Positions 7,363-15,504 of a DNA stretch of 64,000 nt are shown in pieces. A model generated the notes under the pieces. The model saw only the letters and a program-made list of their open reading frames with translations. It had not been told where the DNA came from and searched no databases. The first letter of the stretch is position 1. Every line of letters starts with the position of its first letter. Source of the stretch: Mesobacillus jeotgali (GTDB lineage: Bacteria > Bacillota > Bacilli > Bacillales > Cytobacillaceae); NCBI RefSeq assembly GCF_014856545.2, contig NZ_CP109811.1:2908001-2972000 (forward strand). Reading direction: 5' to 3'. Both the position numbers and the translations under genes were made by a program.

Positions 7363-9223
7363 GTAGGAGGGGGTGATTAACCCCCGACCTCTCACACCAC
7401 CGTACGTACCGTTCGGTATACGGCGGTTCGAAAGTTTATGTAATAATGTTTGTTAATTGTTTCAACCCTTGCTGAAGCCAGTATTTATTATTCATGGCTT
7501 GATCCAAGGCAGGACTCTTTGAATTTCTCCAGTATCCCTTTCGGGAGTTTGCATATTGCCAGGCTTTATATCTTTTAATTCCTAATCTAATCAGATTCCG
7601 GAATTTAGTCCTGGTTTTCTTCCATTCTTTCCAGCGACAAGCACGTAGCCTTCTCCTGATATGACCGTCTATCTTTTCTGCATATCTCTTGATATCAGCT
7701 ACTTTGAAGTAATTTCCCCATCCCTGGATTAGTTGGTTGATTTTAAGGATTCGGTATTCCATGGCAATTCCCCAGTTACGGTTTGTTAACCTTTTAAGCT
7801 TTTCCTCGAGTCTCTTTTTCGACTTCTTCGGCACGTATATCCGGGTTTTGTTGCTCGAAGAGTAAAAACTCATCCCTAAGAATATACGTGCCGATGGCTT
7901 TCCCACTGCACTTTTCTCCTCGTTGACCTTCAGTTTTAACTTTCTCTCGATAAAATCCGTGATACCCTGTTTAACCCGTTCTCCAGCTTTTAGACTCTTA
8001 ACGTATATGTTGCAGTCATCGGCATAACGGACAAATTTATGTCCACGTTTTTCAATTTCCTTATCCAGTTCATTTAGCATGATGTTACTAAGGAGAGGGC
8101 TTAGCGGACCTCCTTGAGGGGTCCCTTCTTTATTTACTGTAACTAATCCATTCTCCATAATTCCTGCTTGTAAATACCGTCGGATTAACTTCAAAGTGGG
8201 TTTGTCCTCTATTGTCTTGGAAATTAGGGACATGAGTTTATCATGATTCACTTTATCGAAGAATTTCTCCAGGTCAATGTCCACCACAAATTGATATCCG
8301 TCGTCAATGAATGACCTAGCCTGTTCGATAGCTTGATGTGCGCTCTTGTTCGGTCTAAAACCATAGCTATAATGGCTAAATTGTCTATCAAATATAGGGG
8401 TTAGGACTTGAACCATAGCCTGTTGGAAAACACGGTCTGTTACTGTTGGGATTCCTAACTTTCTCTTCCCGCCATCTGGTTTGGGAATTTCGACTCTTCT
8501 TACCGGCTGGGGCTTATATTTTCCGTCCTGTATAAGCCTGATGATTTCCTGTCCTTGCTCTTTAAGATGAAGGCGGGTAGCTTCTATATCTTTCGCATCG
8601 ACACCAGCTGCCCCTTTATTTCTTTTTACCTTCAGAAAGGCTAGGTTTAGGTTTTCTGGACTTATAATTCTTTGAATTAAACTATCATTAGTTTCCATAT
8701 TGGTCCCATGTCATCAAGTTTGTACAAAGTGGCTCCACGCTTCAAAAGAAGATCTCCTGGATTCCGTCCAATCTTCTTCTCCAAAGCCCTTCTGGTTTAC
8801 TGTGTCATTGCCTCTTTGTAAATGGCTCTAACATGGTCACTCCTTTCGTTCAGTCCTTCTCAACCAAGAGGTTGATACTATGACTTCTGCTGACTTCTCT
8901 TAACTCAGCTATTTATCGCTAAATAGGTTCCCGTCAGGGAGGTTAAGAGATCTCCCAGGGTAAGTTCATTCACTTTCTCCTCATGTATCTGCCACATTTA
9001 TTTCCATTCCATCCGGGGATATTTTGGACTTCATCTTGTTTTGCAGACTCATCCAGGAATGAAAACCTCAAATGTGATTCGTGTACCTCAGACCGAGGAT
9101 TTGCCTAGGGCTTCCTTCAGATTCCGCGTCGCCACGGACACCCTTGCCTTCAGCTAATGGTTCGCATATCCCAACGCCCATAGCGGACTTTCACCGCCAA
9201 GTTAATGAACATGCCTGGCACAC
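7363..9223 (-). mobile_element. Group II intron, class C-like, about 1.86 kb
   Basis: On the minus strand the intron starts GTGTGCCAGG at 9223 and ends with a domain V/VI region at about 7363-7435 (GAACCGCCGTATACC, GTACGTACGGTGGTGTGAGA, then a GGGGG/CCCCC domain VI stem with a bulged A and an AC end). The 5' exon ends with a terminator hairpin and its T-run, exactly where class C introns insert. The 525 bases before the reverse transcriptase gene hold ribozyme domains I-III; the GTGAAAGTCC segment lies early in domain I. Boundaries are good to a few bases. Confidence 0.88.
7436..8698 (-). CDS. ltrA: Group II intron reverse transcriptase/maturase
   Basis: This 420-residue intron-encoded protein has the reverse transcriptase core: KNKGAAG-type N-terminus (RNKGAAGVDAKD), IPKPDGGKRKLGIPTV, YGFRPNKSAHQAI, VDIDLEKFFDKVNHD, the GTPQGGPLSPLLSNI block, and the catalytic FVRYADD. 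The C-terminal third is a group II maturase-specific domain (LIQGWGNYFKVAD). No HNH endonuclease domain follows, as in class C proteins, which rely on a terminator target and replication forks. The frame is intact, so the intron may still be active. Confidence 0.95.
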   Translation of the reverse strand: METNDSLIQRIISPENLNLAFLKVKRNKGAAGVDAKDIEATRLHLKEQGQEIIRLIQDGKYKPQPVRRVEIPKPDGGKRKLGIPTVTDRVFQQAMVQVLTPIFDRQFSHYSYGFRPNKSAHQAIEQARSFIDDGYQFVVDIDLEKFFDKVNHDKLMSLISKTIEDKPTLKLIRRYLQAGIMENGLVTVNKEGTPQGGPLSPLLSNIMLNELDKEIEKRGHKFVRYADDCNIYVKSLKAGERVKQGITDFIERKLKLKVNEEKSAVGKPSARIFLGMSFYSSSNKTRIYVPKKSKKRLEEKLKRLTNRNWGIAMEYRILKINQLIQGWGNYFKVADIKRYAEKIDGHIRRRLRACRWKEWKKTRTKFRNLIRLGIKRYKAWQYANSRKGYWRNSKSPALDQAMNNKYWLQQGLKQLTNIIT

Positions 9224-9255
9224 AAAAACAGGCTGCACGGTCTTCCGGGCAGCCT
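9224..9255 (-). terminator. Terminator of the DUF6501-like gene, target of the intron
   Basis: On the minus strand AGGCTGC pairs with GCAGCCT across a ten-base loop, followed by GTTTTT. The intron begins at the next base, so this hairpin is the 5' exon. Confidence 0.85.
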
Positions 9256-9261
9256 GCGAAC

Positions 9262-9468
9262 TTATTTTACCTCTTCAAAATATTCTTTGTAATAACCGCC
9301 AACCTTGCCGGAATTATCAATAATGAAGTAAAATTCATCAGTCTCGTTTTTAACTTCATAAACCTTTCCAGATGTCAGCTTGTTATTTACGATATACTTT
9401 TTTGCATCTGTGTGAACGCACTTTAGCGTCTTAATTGTTTCGCGTTCGTTCCAGCTCGTGTGGATCAT
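9262..9468 (-). CDS. Small conserved protein, DUF6501-like
   Basis: A 68-residue protein starting MIHTSWNERETIKTLKCVH and ending in a beta-rich SH3-like stretch (KVYEVKNETDEFYFIIDN, GGYYKEYFEEV). It resembles the DUF6501 family of Bacillus from memory; the function is unknown. The ATG at 9468 is chosen because AAAGGAAG lies nine bases upstream; the GTG at 9477 lies too close to that site. A possible promoter upstream is TTGCCT with TATACT 18 bases on. The group II intron has inserted just behind its terminator and does not touch the coding region. Confidence 0.65.
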   Translation of the reverse strand: MIHTSWNERETIKTLKCVHTDAKKYIVNNKLTSGKVYEVKNETDEFYFIIDNSGKVGGYYKEYFEEVK

Positions 9469-9542
9469 CTTCTGCACTTCCTTTAAGTAAGTTTCATATA
9501 CTATAGTATAGTATAAAGAAAAGATGATGTAATAGGCAATAG

Positions 9543-9746
9543 TTAGCTGGCACTCGCTTCTTCACCTGCTATTTTCAAACCACGTACTTCCGCTTGATTA
9601 AATGTCATTGTTTCACCAGTGATTACATTTTTTAAAGTTATATAGCAAATATCACATATTACATCTTTGCGAATATATTGTAAAAAAGAAAAACGTTCAT
9701 TTTTGTAAATCAATTCATAAAAGCCGTTTTTAGTAAATCCATTCAT
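9543..9746 (-). CDS. Small hypothetical protein
   Basis: A 67-residue protein (MNGFTKNGFYELIYKNERFS...) with a beta-rich pattern and a CDICY motif in the middle. The ATG at 9746 is preferred because GAGGGG lies eight bases ahead; upstream in-frame starts have no such site. It is not a family I recognise. It shares with the next gene downstream a small size and an SH3-like hydrophobic pattern, but no clear sequence identity. Confidence 0.55.
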   Translation of the reverse strand: MNGFTKNGFYELIYKNERFSFLQYIRKDVICDICYITLKNVITGETMTFNQAEVRGLKIAGEEASAS

Positions 9747-9852
9747 GTTAACCCCTCTTTCCAGGATGTTTTTCATCTTGGTGTTTGGCTGTGTCTTTCT
9801 TTACCACAATCAAGACTTGTATTAAACATCCCGGAACTAAAGGAAATTTTTT

Positions 9853-10521
9853 CTATAGACTGTTAATCGGAGCAATTAGTTCTTTTCCTTCATTTTTGGC
9901 CGAATTTATTGCAGTTGTGACCGGGTATGATTCCATAAAGTCGCCATCATACGGAACAAGCAGTTTTTTTAGTTTTTCAGTTTGGTCTATAGAACGGTCA
10001 AGCCACATATCAAGCTTATCCTCCGGTAGAATCACAGGCATTCTGTCATGAATTTTCCCGGTCACTTCATTTGGACTTGTGGTGATAATCGTGCAGGAAG
10101 TAATATTCTTCCCACCCTTATTCCAGTGTTCCCAAAGCCCTGCTAACGCGAATGGTTTTTTATTTTTCATACCAAAACGGTATGGCTGTTTTTGCTTGCC
10201 GTCTTTTTTCCATTCATAAAAACCATCAGTAAGAATCAGGCAGCGCCTTTGTTTGAGAGCATTCTTAAAGCTCGCTTTTTCATCTACCGTCTCTGCGCGT
10301 GCATTAATCATTCTATAGCCAATTTTTTCATCATCCGCCCAAAAGGGAATTAAACCCCACCTCATATTGGCCCCTATCCTGCCTTCTCCATTATCAATTA
10401 CTGTCAAGATATCCTGCCCGGGTGCGATATTGTACCTGGCGTCCAGGTCATCCGAAAAATCGAACTGAAATTGTTCCTTCAAGGAACCTAGATCCTCAAA
10501 CAATGAAAACCGTCCGCACAT
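9853..10521 (-). CDS. yedK: SRAP-family protein (abasic-site crosslinking, YedK/HMCES type)
   Basis: A 222-residue protein beginning MCGRF, where Cys2 becomes the N-terminal residue that forms a covalent link to abasic sites in single-stranded DNA. The other active-site motifs are present: NIAPGQ, WGLIPFW, INARAET (Asn), DGFYEW (Glu) and HDRMPV (His near residue 160). B. subtilis has relatives named YoqW and YoaM. The ATG is preceded by GGAGGAAG. No SOS box is visible upstream. The gene appears to be transcribed alone. Confidence 0.93.
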   Translation of the reverse strand: MCGRFSLFEDLGSLKEQFQFDFSDDLDARYNIAPGQDILTVIDNGEGRIGANMRWGLIPFWADDEKIGYRMINARAETVDEKASFKNALKQRRCLILTDGFYEWKKDGKQKQPYRFGMKNKKPFALAGLWEHWNKGGKNITSCTIITTSPNEVTGKIHDRMPVILPEDKLDMWLDRSIDQTEKLKKLLVPYDGDFMESYPVTTAINSAKNEGKELIAPINSL

Positions 10522-10588
10522 TTTGCTTCCTCCATCAGGTGTTTTTTACTATAATTCCCGTACTATTAAGGAAGTAACATCTTCTCCT

Positions 10589-10625
10589 GAAAAAAATAAG
10601 CCAGGCTTTTTGTTAAGCCAGGCTT
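10589..10625 (-). terminator. Terminator of the two-helix membrane protein gene
   Basis: Two copies of AAGCCTGGCTT pair with one central mismatch, followed on the minus strand by A then TTTTTTT. Confidence 0.8.
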
Positions 10626-10628
10626 GAT

Positions 10629-10898
10629 CTATATCTTTTCTGCATTTAGATTCTTTTTTATTTTTGCCCTGAGAGCAATATTAGCTGCAACCAAAAATGG
10701 TATGATTGACGCAATCGTAAAACCCATCGCATACCCCGATATACTTTCATTCAAAACTCTATCGTTTATGCTGAACCCTAGAAACGTAATACCAATGCCA
10801 TCCCCATCCACATGGTCAATGACCGACCAAAGCTCAATTCCTTTAATAAGGAATAAAACACTTATGATCGACAGCACTAAAACCCATAGCCATTTCAT
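10629..10898 (-). CDS. Small membrane protein, unknown function
   Basis: An 89-residue protein with two membrane helices: residues 2-22 (KWLWVLVLSIISVLFLIKGI) and about 55-77 (GYAMGFTIASIIPFLVAANI), ending in a basic tail. The ATG at 10898 follows GGGAGGATGG. I do not recognise the family. It is monocistronic, with a terminator directly behind it. The region to the upstream lyase gene (10929-11070) is AT-rich and shows no other gene. Confidence 0.6.
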   Translation of the reverse strand: MKWLWVLVLSIISVLFLIKGIELWSVIDHVDGDGIGITFLGFSINDRVLNESISGYAMGFTIASIIPFLVAANIALRAKIKKNLNAEKI

Positions 10899-11070
10899 AC
10901 GACCATCCTCCCATAATCCCCAAACCATAATAAGGTTCGGGTATATACACTATATTATAGGGAGATATGGTATTAATTAATATAATGCTGGTTCAGTTGT
11001 AACAAAATGTTCAAAATGACGTTCAAAATTTGTTCAATTCAATGTGTTTTATTTGCTAAATTCAAAACAA

Positions 11071-12164
11071 TCATAATGGAAATTTACTCTTTAGCAAAAG
11101 ATCCAGCTGTAAAAATGCATTCTTTACCGATTCTTCAGGAACTTCTCCATAACGGTCACCAATACTTACTTCAAAATAACAAGAGTGATCTCCTGTTGAC
11201 TTCAAGTGATTGATAAATCCTACACCTGTTTTACTTATCACTTCTATTAAAATTGTTTCTATTTCCTCTTTCGGATGAGGAAAATGGACATGAAACATGT
11301 TAGAAACCGGAACCTCAGGCAGTGTAGTAACCGAATGGCACGAGTTGTATAATCCAGCCAGTTCCTTTGCATTTTCATAATACTGTCCCATTTTGTGAGA
11401 TTTCAGATTAAAATAGTGATTTGCTGAAAGAATATATGGATACAGGCTGATCAAATCTCCGCCATACCGCCTTTTCCAGACCTTTGATTTAGATACGAAT
11501 TCTTCCTCGCCCGCTAGGATTGCACCGGCAATCCCTCCTATTCCCTTGTAAAAAGAGAGATAGACACTGTCAAAAAGCGCGCACACTTCAGAAGCTGTCT
11601 TCTCATAATAAGGCAGCACTTCTAAGAGTCTCGCTCCATCTAGGTGCAGCTTAATACCATTCTTTCGGCAATAACTGGATATGTCTTCAAGAGTCTCATA
11701 GCTTGGCAGCTGCCCGCCAATCTCCCGTTGGGGCAATTCCAGCAATAGGCAAGCAACAGACTCCTCCATGGATACCACGTCTTCAAGCTCGATTACTCGG
11801 GTCTCGTCTGCGATTAAAACCGTTTTGATATTATGTAATTCCTTCAGACCATCTTCCTCATGGATTTCCAAATGGCTTAACGATGGTAAGCTACTTTTGG
11901 CAATTCTTTTTCATCACACCAAATCCGCAATGCGATTTGTTGCGCCATCGTTCCGCTCGGAAAGAAAACGGCCTTCTCCTTGCCAAGGAATGCGGCCATT
12001 TTATCCTGAAAGTCTTCAATAACTTTTCCAGTTCCATAAATATCACTATCCAGCTGTCCGTCGATCTTTTCAAAAGCGTCCTTTAAGACCTGGACATTCC
12101 TTTTGCCGTGGCCGGTCAATTGGTATGTCGATTCATTATTAGCTTCCTGCAATCTATTGATCAT
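11071..12164 (-). pseudogene. Threonine aldolase-like PLP enzyme split by a one-base frameshift
   Basis: The first 94 codons (MINRLQEANNESTYQLTGHG..., ending PKVAYH) break at about 11883; one extra C (CATCCG for CATCG) restores PLSHLEIHEED and the rest of the enzyme in a single frame. The joined product of about 363 residues is a beta-eliminating lyase/threonine-aldolase-type fold I enzyme, with LHLDGARLLE and the lysine motif SFYKGIGGIAGA. It starts three bases after the acetyltransferase gene upstream, so the two form an operon. The second half looks well conserved, so a recent mutation or sequence error is likely. Confidence 0.85.
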
Positions 12165-12167
12165 GAA

Positions 12168-12725
12168 TCATCCCTCCATTCCGTTATTTAAACGCCCCAT
12201 CACAACCATATTATAAAAATTGCCATCAGACAGCAGTTTATCATCCTTCAATACACCTTCGACTTCAAATCCAAGCTTTTCATAGAGCCTTCTGGCACTT
12301 TCATTAGATTCCATCACATGCAGAGTGATTTTCTTTATTTTGTTTTCATCTGCCCAGGATATCGATTCTTGCAATAAATTTTTGCCGATACCATAGCCCC
12401 AAAACTCTTTTAATACGCCCACCCCGAATTCTACTTTATGCCTGAACCTCTTCAAGTCATTTCCTGCACACCTTGAAAACCCGATAAGCCTTCCATTCGA
12501 TTCTGCGACCAGAAATATGTTTCTAGGACTCTCCGTATCTGCTTTTATTATTGACTTAAATCCTTTCGGGTCAATAAATGCCTCGCCTGGTTCCCGGTCC
12601 AGATTTTCAGTTTCTCCGTCAATTTGCAGCCTTAAATTAGACAAAGCCTCCGCATCTGACTCTACTGCCGATCGAATTTTATATTTCAAACCCTTAATAT
12701 TAAAACCCTTTTCACTTATGAGCAT
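12168..12725 (-). CDS. GNAT family N-acetyltransferase
   Basis: A 185-residue GNAT protein. The acetyl-CoA-binding core is VEFGVGVLKEFWGYGIGKNL (motif A, with the GYGIG loop) and the end has ESNESARRLYEKLGFEVEG (motif B). N-terminal residues 15-45 (YKIRSAVESDAEALSNLR) are typical. The substrate is unknown. The ATG at 12725 follows GGGAGGAA; the frame's upstream TTG is inside that site. The lyase-like pseudogene starts three bases behind its stop, suggesting translational coupling. Confidence 0.88.
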   Translation of the reverse strand: MLISEKGFNIKGLKYKIRSAVESDAEALSNLRLQIDGETENLDREPGEAFIDPKGFKSIIKADTESPRNIFLVAESNGRLIGFSRCAGNDLKRFRHKVEFGVGVLKEFWGYGIGKNLLQESISWADENKIKKITLHVMESNESARRLYEKLGFEVEGVLKDDKLLSDGNFYNMVVMGRLNNGMEG

Positions 12726-12800
12726 CGAATTTCCTCCCAAATATACCTTAGCTTAAGTTTAGACATTGAGAACCTTTATGTATAGTTCAAATTGTCACAA

Positions 12801-12832
12801 CGTAAAAAGGATGGAATCATGAGATTCCATCC
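12801..12832 (-). terminator. Terminator of the acyl-CoA synthetase gene
   Basis: A perfect 10-bp stem GGATGGAATC/GATTCCATCC with a four-base loop and TTTTT on the minus strand. Confidence 0.92.
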
Positions 12833-12838
12833 TCTCTT

Positions 12839-14488
12839 TTATACATTTTTGAGCTCTTCCACAGCTTCCATTGCCTGTTCTCTTAGCTTGAACTTTTGAA
12901 TTTTTCCTGAAGCGGTCATAGGATAGCTTTCGGTGAATTCTATATATCTAGGAATTTTGTGTCTCGAGATTTTGCCTTTGCAATATTCTTTGATTTCTTC
13001 AGCAGTGGCAGATTCTCCATCTTTTAAAATAATCCATGCCATGACTTCCTCGCCATACACACTATCTGGGATTCCTACAACCTGGACATCAAGGACTTTT
13101 GGATGTCTGTAAAGGAATTCTTCGATTTCACGAGGGTAGATGTTTTCCCCGCCCCTGATGATCATATCCTTTAGTCTGCCGGTTACGCGACAATAGCCAT
13201 TTTCATCCATGACAGCCAAATCCCCTGTGTGGAGCCAGCCTTCTGCGTCAATCGCTTCTCTCGTTGCGTCAGGATTTTTGTAATAGCCGTCCATAACATG
13301 GTAGCCGCGTGTGCAAAGTTCTCCCTGAACTCCCCTTGGAACTTCCTCCATCGTGCCTGGCTTGACGATTTTTACCTCGACCTCAGGAAGGGCTTTTCCT
13401 ACAGTTTCCACTCTCAATTCCAGTGGATCATTCGTCCTCGTCTGCGTAATGACTGGAGACGATTCTGTTTGACCATAGGCAATTGTTATTTCCGTAGCTC
13501 CCATTTTTTCATTCACGGCTTTCATCACTTCAATCGGACAATTGGATCCAGCCATAATCCCCGTTCTCAAGGATGAAAGGTCATATTTTTCAAATTCAGG
13601 ATCATTCAGCTCGGCGATGAACATGGTTGGTACACCGTGAAGGGCCGTACACTTTTCTTTTTCGACGGTCTCAAGAACTGCTTTTGGACTGAATTCCTGG
13701 ACAGGAACCATGGTTGCACCAACAGTGGCACAAGCAAGGGTACCCATTACACAGCCGAAGCAATGGAAAAATGGTACTGGAATACACAGTCTATCTTGAT
13801 CCGTAAGCTTCATTGCAGATGCAACATTATACGCGTTATTGACAATATTGCTGTGCGTCAACATAACTCCCTTTGGAAATCCAGTCGTACCTGAAGTATA
13901 CTGCATGTTGATGACTTCACTCTGCTTAAGCGTTGCCATTTGCTCGTCCAATTCTTCCTCTGTCACGCCATCAGCCATATCCAGGATATCCTGCCAGCTG
14001 TATGTCCCCGGGAAACGCTTATCTCCCATTACAATCACATTTTTCAAGAATGGAAGGGTGCTGCTTTCGAGCTTGCCTGGCTCACTCGTTTTCAACTCTG
14101 GAACAATTTCGTATACCATGTCAATGTAAGAAGCGTCTTTGTATTGTTCCATCAATATGATGGTCGTGGAATCTGACTGTTTTAATAGATACTCCAATTC
14201 CGCTGTCCGATAATTTGTGTTGACAGTAACGAGGACTGCCCCCATCTTTCCTGTGGCAAACTGGGAAACAACCCATTCTGGCGTATTAGAAGACCAGGCA
14301 GCAATGTGCTCTCCTTTTTTCACTCCCAGCTTCATCAACCCTCTGGCAGCTTTGCGGCATAACATGTTGAACTCTTTATAATTCATCCTCAGGTCACGGT
14401 CCGCATAAACAACTGCTTCATGCTCAGGATACTTCTTAGCTTGAACCTCCAGTAATTCACCTACCGTGTATGGCAGCAGATTCTCCAT
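12839..14488 (-). CDS. yngI: Acyl-CoA synthetase, YngI-like
   Basis: This 549-residue AMP-forming ligase activates a carboxylic acid, probably fatty or short-chain, to its CoA ester. Motifs in order: P-loop-like YTSGTTGFPKGVMLTH near residue 197, PFFHCFGC, the AYGQTESSPVITQTR block, LHTGDLAVMDENGYCRVTGR and the C-terminal Lys motif ASGKIQKFKLRE. It matches B. subtilis YngI closely from memory. The ATG has AGGAGG nine bases upstream. A promoter and a perfect cre site lie within 75 bases of the start, so carbon catabolite repression by CcpA is likely. Confidence 0.92.
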   Translation of the reverse strand: MENLLPYTVGELLEVQAKKYPEHEAVVYADRDLRMNYKEFNMLCRKAARGLMKLGVKKGEHIAAWSSNTPEWVVSQFATGKMGAVLVTVNTNYRTAELEYLLKQSDSTTIILMEQYKDASYIDMVYEIVPELKTSEPGKLESSTLPFLKNVIVMGDKRFPGTYSWQDILDMADGVTEEELDEQMATLKQSEVINMQYTSGTTGFPKGVMLTHSNIVNNAYNVASAMKLTDQDRLCIPVPFFHCFGCVMGTLACATVGATMVPVQEFSPKAVLETVEKEKCTALHGVPTMFIAELNDPEFEKYDLSSLRTGIMAGSNCPIEVMKAVNEKMGATEITIAYGQTESSPVITQTRTNDPLELRVETVGKALPEVEVKIVKPGTMEEVPRGVQGELCTRGYHVMDGYYKNPDATREAIDAEGWLHTGDLAVMDENGYCRVTGRLKDMIIRGGENIYPREIEEFLYRHPKVLDVQVVGIPDSVYGEEVMAWIILKDGESATAEEIKEYCKGKISRHKIPRYIEFTESYPMTASGKIQKFKLREQAMEAVEELKNV

Positions 14489-14516
14489 TAAACCAACCTC
14501 CTAATTAAGTTAAATT

Positions 14517-14531
14517 ATGTAAGCGTTTACT
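14517..14531 (-). promoter_or_regulatory. cre site (CcpA operator) of the acyl-CoA synthetase gene
   Basis: ATGTAAGCGTTTACT matches the consensus WTGNAANCGNWNNCW at every position. It lies just downstream of a predicted -10, over the start of transcription, where CcpA binding represses. Confidence 0.8.
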
Positions 14532-14535
14532 AATA

Positions 14536-14563
14536 ACTATAACACTCTAGTTTGAATATTCAA
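14536..14563 (-). promoter_or_regulatory. Promoter of the acyl-CoA synthetase gene
   Basis: On the minus strand TTGAAT (14563-14558), a 16-base spacer and TATAGT (14541-14536), followed after four bases by the cre site. Confidence 0.6.
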
Positions 14564-14604
14564 TATTTTTAAAATACATTCCTCCCTTTTTACTAAAAAT
14601 AAAA

Positions 14605-14631
14605 ATAAAAAAGCAGGGAAAATTCCCCGCT
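14605..14631 (-). terminator. Terminator of the FAD oxidoreductase gene
   Basis: A 9-bp stem AGCGGGGAA/TTCCCTGCT with one G-U pair and a two-base loop, followed by TTTTTT on the minus strand. Confidence 0.88.
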
Positions 14632-14638
14632 TGAAAAG

Positions 14639-15208
14639 TTACTTGTCATGCCACATATAGGACTTGCCAGTTTCTTTTGACACAATCGATATTCCGATCG
14701 AAGCGCCATGTCCCGCAGCTATCACGGATTGACTTGAAAGACCCGCTAACAAGCTGGTGATATATAGATTTGGGAGTCTTGTGGTTCCATCGTGCTCAAT
14801 CCCCAATACTTTTTTTATTTTCCCGCTAGGTACCTTCTCATTTACTGCCAACTCAAATCCTAGGCTTTCAAGCAATGAAGTTTGAAGGTTCGTGGCAATA
14901 ATCAGGTACTTCGCAGCTCTTTCATTGCCATCAGTCAATTTAACTGAATAGCCGTGATCGTTCCGTGTAACTGTTTCAACCGAACCCTCAAGCCATTCAG
15001 CGCCCCCATCAATAGCCTGGTCTTTAATGTTATCCAAAAGTTCTGAACCGGTAATTTCTTTGATTCCCGGATAATTAAAAAGCTTTGAAACTTGTTTGAT
15101 TTGGGATTTTCCTGAATCGATGACTGCAGTTTTCAATCCGCCCTGGGAAGTATAAATTGCAGCTGATCCACCTGAAATCCCGCCTCCAATCACTAGTACA
15201 TCCAGCAT
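14639..15208 (-). CDS. Small FAD-dependent oxidoreductase, thioredoxin-reductase-like fold
   Basis: A 189-residue flavoprotein with an N-terminal Rossmann motif (VLVIGGGISGGSAAIY), the ATN segment near residue 105 (LIIATNLQ) and a C-terminal FAD motif (LYITSLLAG ... VIAAGHGASIGISIV). It lacks the NADPH domain and the CxxC of real thioredoxin reductases, so it is a single-domain relative. The electron donor and acceptor are unknown. AGGAGGG precedes the ATG. It lies 74 bases downstream of a small candidate gene and near the sulfur-handling rhodanese gene, but a terminator separates it from that gene. Confidence 0.82.
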   Translation of the reverse strand: MLDVLVIGGGISGGSAAIYTSQGGLKTAVIDSGKSQIKQVSKLFNYPGIKEITGSELLDNIKDQAIDGGAEWLEGSVETVTRNDHGYSVKLTDGNERAAKYLIIATNLQTSLLESLGFELAVNEKVPSGKIKKVLGIEHDGTTRLPNLYITSLLAGLSSQSVIAAGHGASIGISIVSKETGKSYMWHDK

Positions 15209-15282
15209 TCAAATTTTCCCTCCTGAATCTTATGTACCCTCCCCTTTTCTATTGGGAGGTTTTCTTTAGAATAACTTTGAAA

Positions 15283-15459
15283 TCAAATAAATGACTCCTG
15301 CCAGGAGCCATACGTACGTGGCTGGTCATATAGGCGGAAAGCCAGAAAACTTCCCTTGCCCTTCATCACCTGTACGCTTTGGTCCGACTCCTCAGGAACC
15401 GCCTGCACAATGGTTATTTTTTTTATTTTCTTCCAAATCCTCACCTCACAAGCAATCAT
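15283..15459 (-). CDS. Candidate 58-residue protein
   Basis: A frame of 58 codons starting MIACEVRIWKKIKK and ending RTYGSWQESFI with normal codon use. It fills most of the gap between the rhodanese gene's terminator and the FAD gene. No ribosome binding site precedes the ATG, so a GTG or a later start is possible, or the stretch is a remnant. I do not recognise the product. The DNA around its 3' end also forms two short hairpins (CTCCTG/CAGGAG and GCCA/TGGC). Confidence 0.4.
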   Translation of the reverse strand: MIACEVRIWKKIKKITIVQAVPEESDQSVQVMKGKGSFLAFRLYDQPRTYGSWQESFI

Positions 15460-15469
15460 TAGACTTAAA

Positions 15470-15502
15470 AAGAGAGGAAAGCAAAGCTTCCCTCTTTTTG
15501 TT
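15470..15502 (-). terminator. Terminator of the rhodanese/MBL gene
   Basis: On the minus strand AAAAAGAGGGAAGC pairs with a TTTCCTCTCTTTTT arm around TTTGC, giving a U-rich 3' end. Confidence 0.85.
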
Positions 15503-15504
15503 TT

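Noticed and set aside
9081..9426. Plus-strand frames over 9081-9426
   Set aside because: They overlap the intron 5' domain and the DUF6501-like gene on the other strand and have no ribosome binding site.
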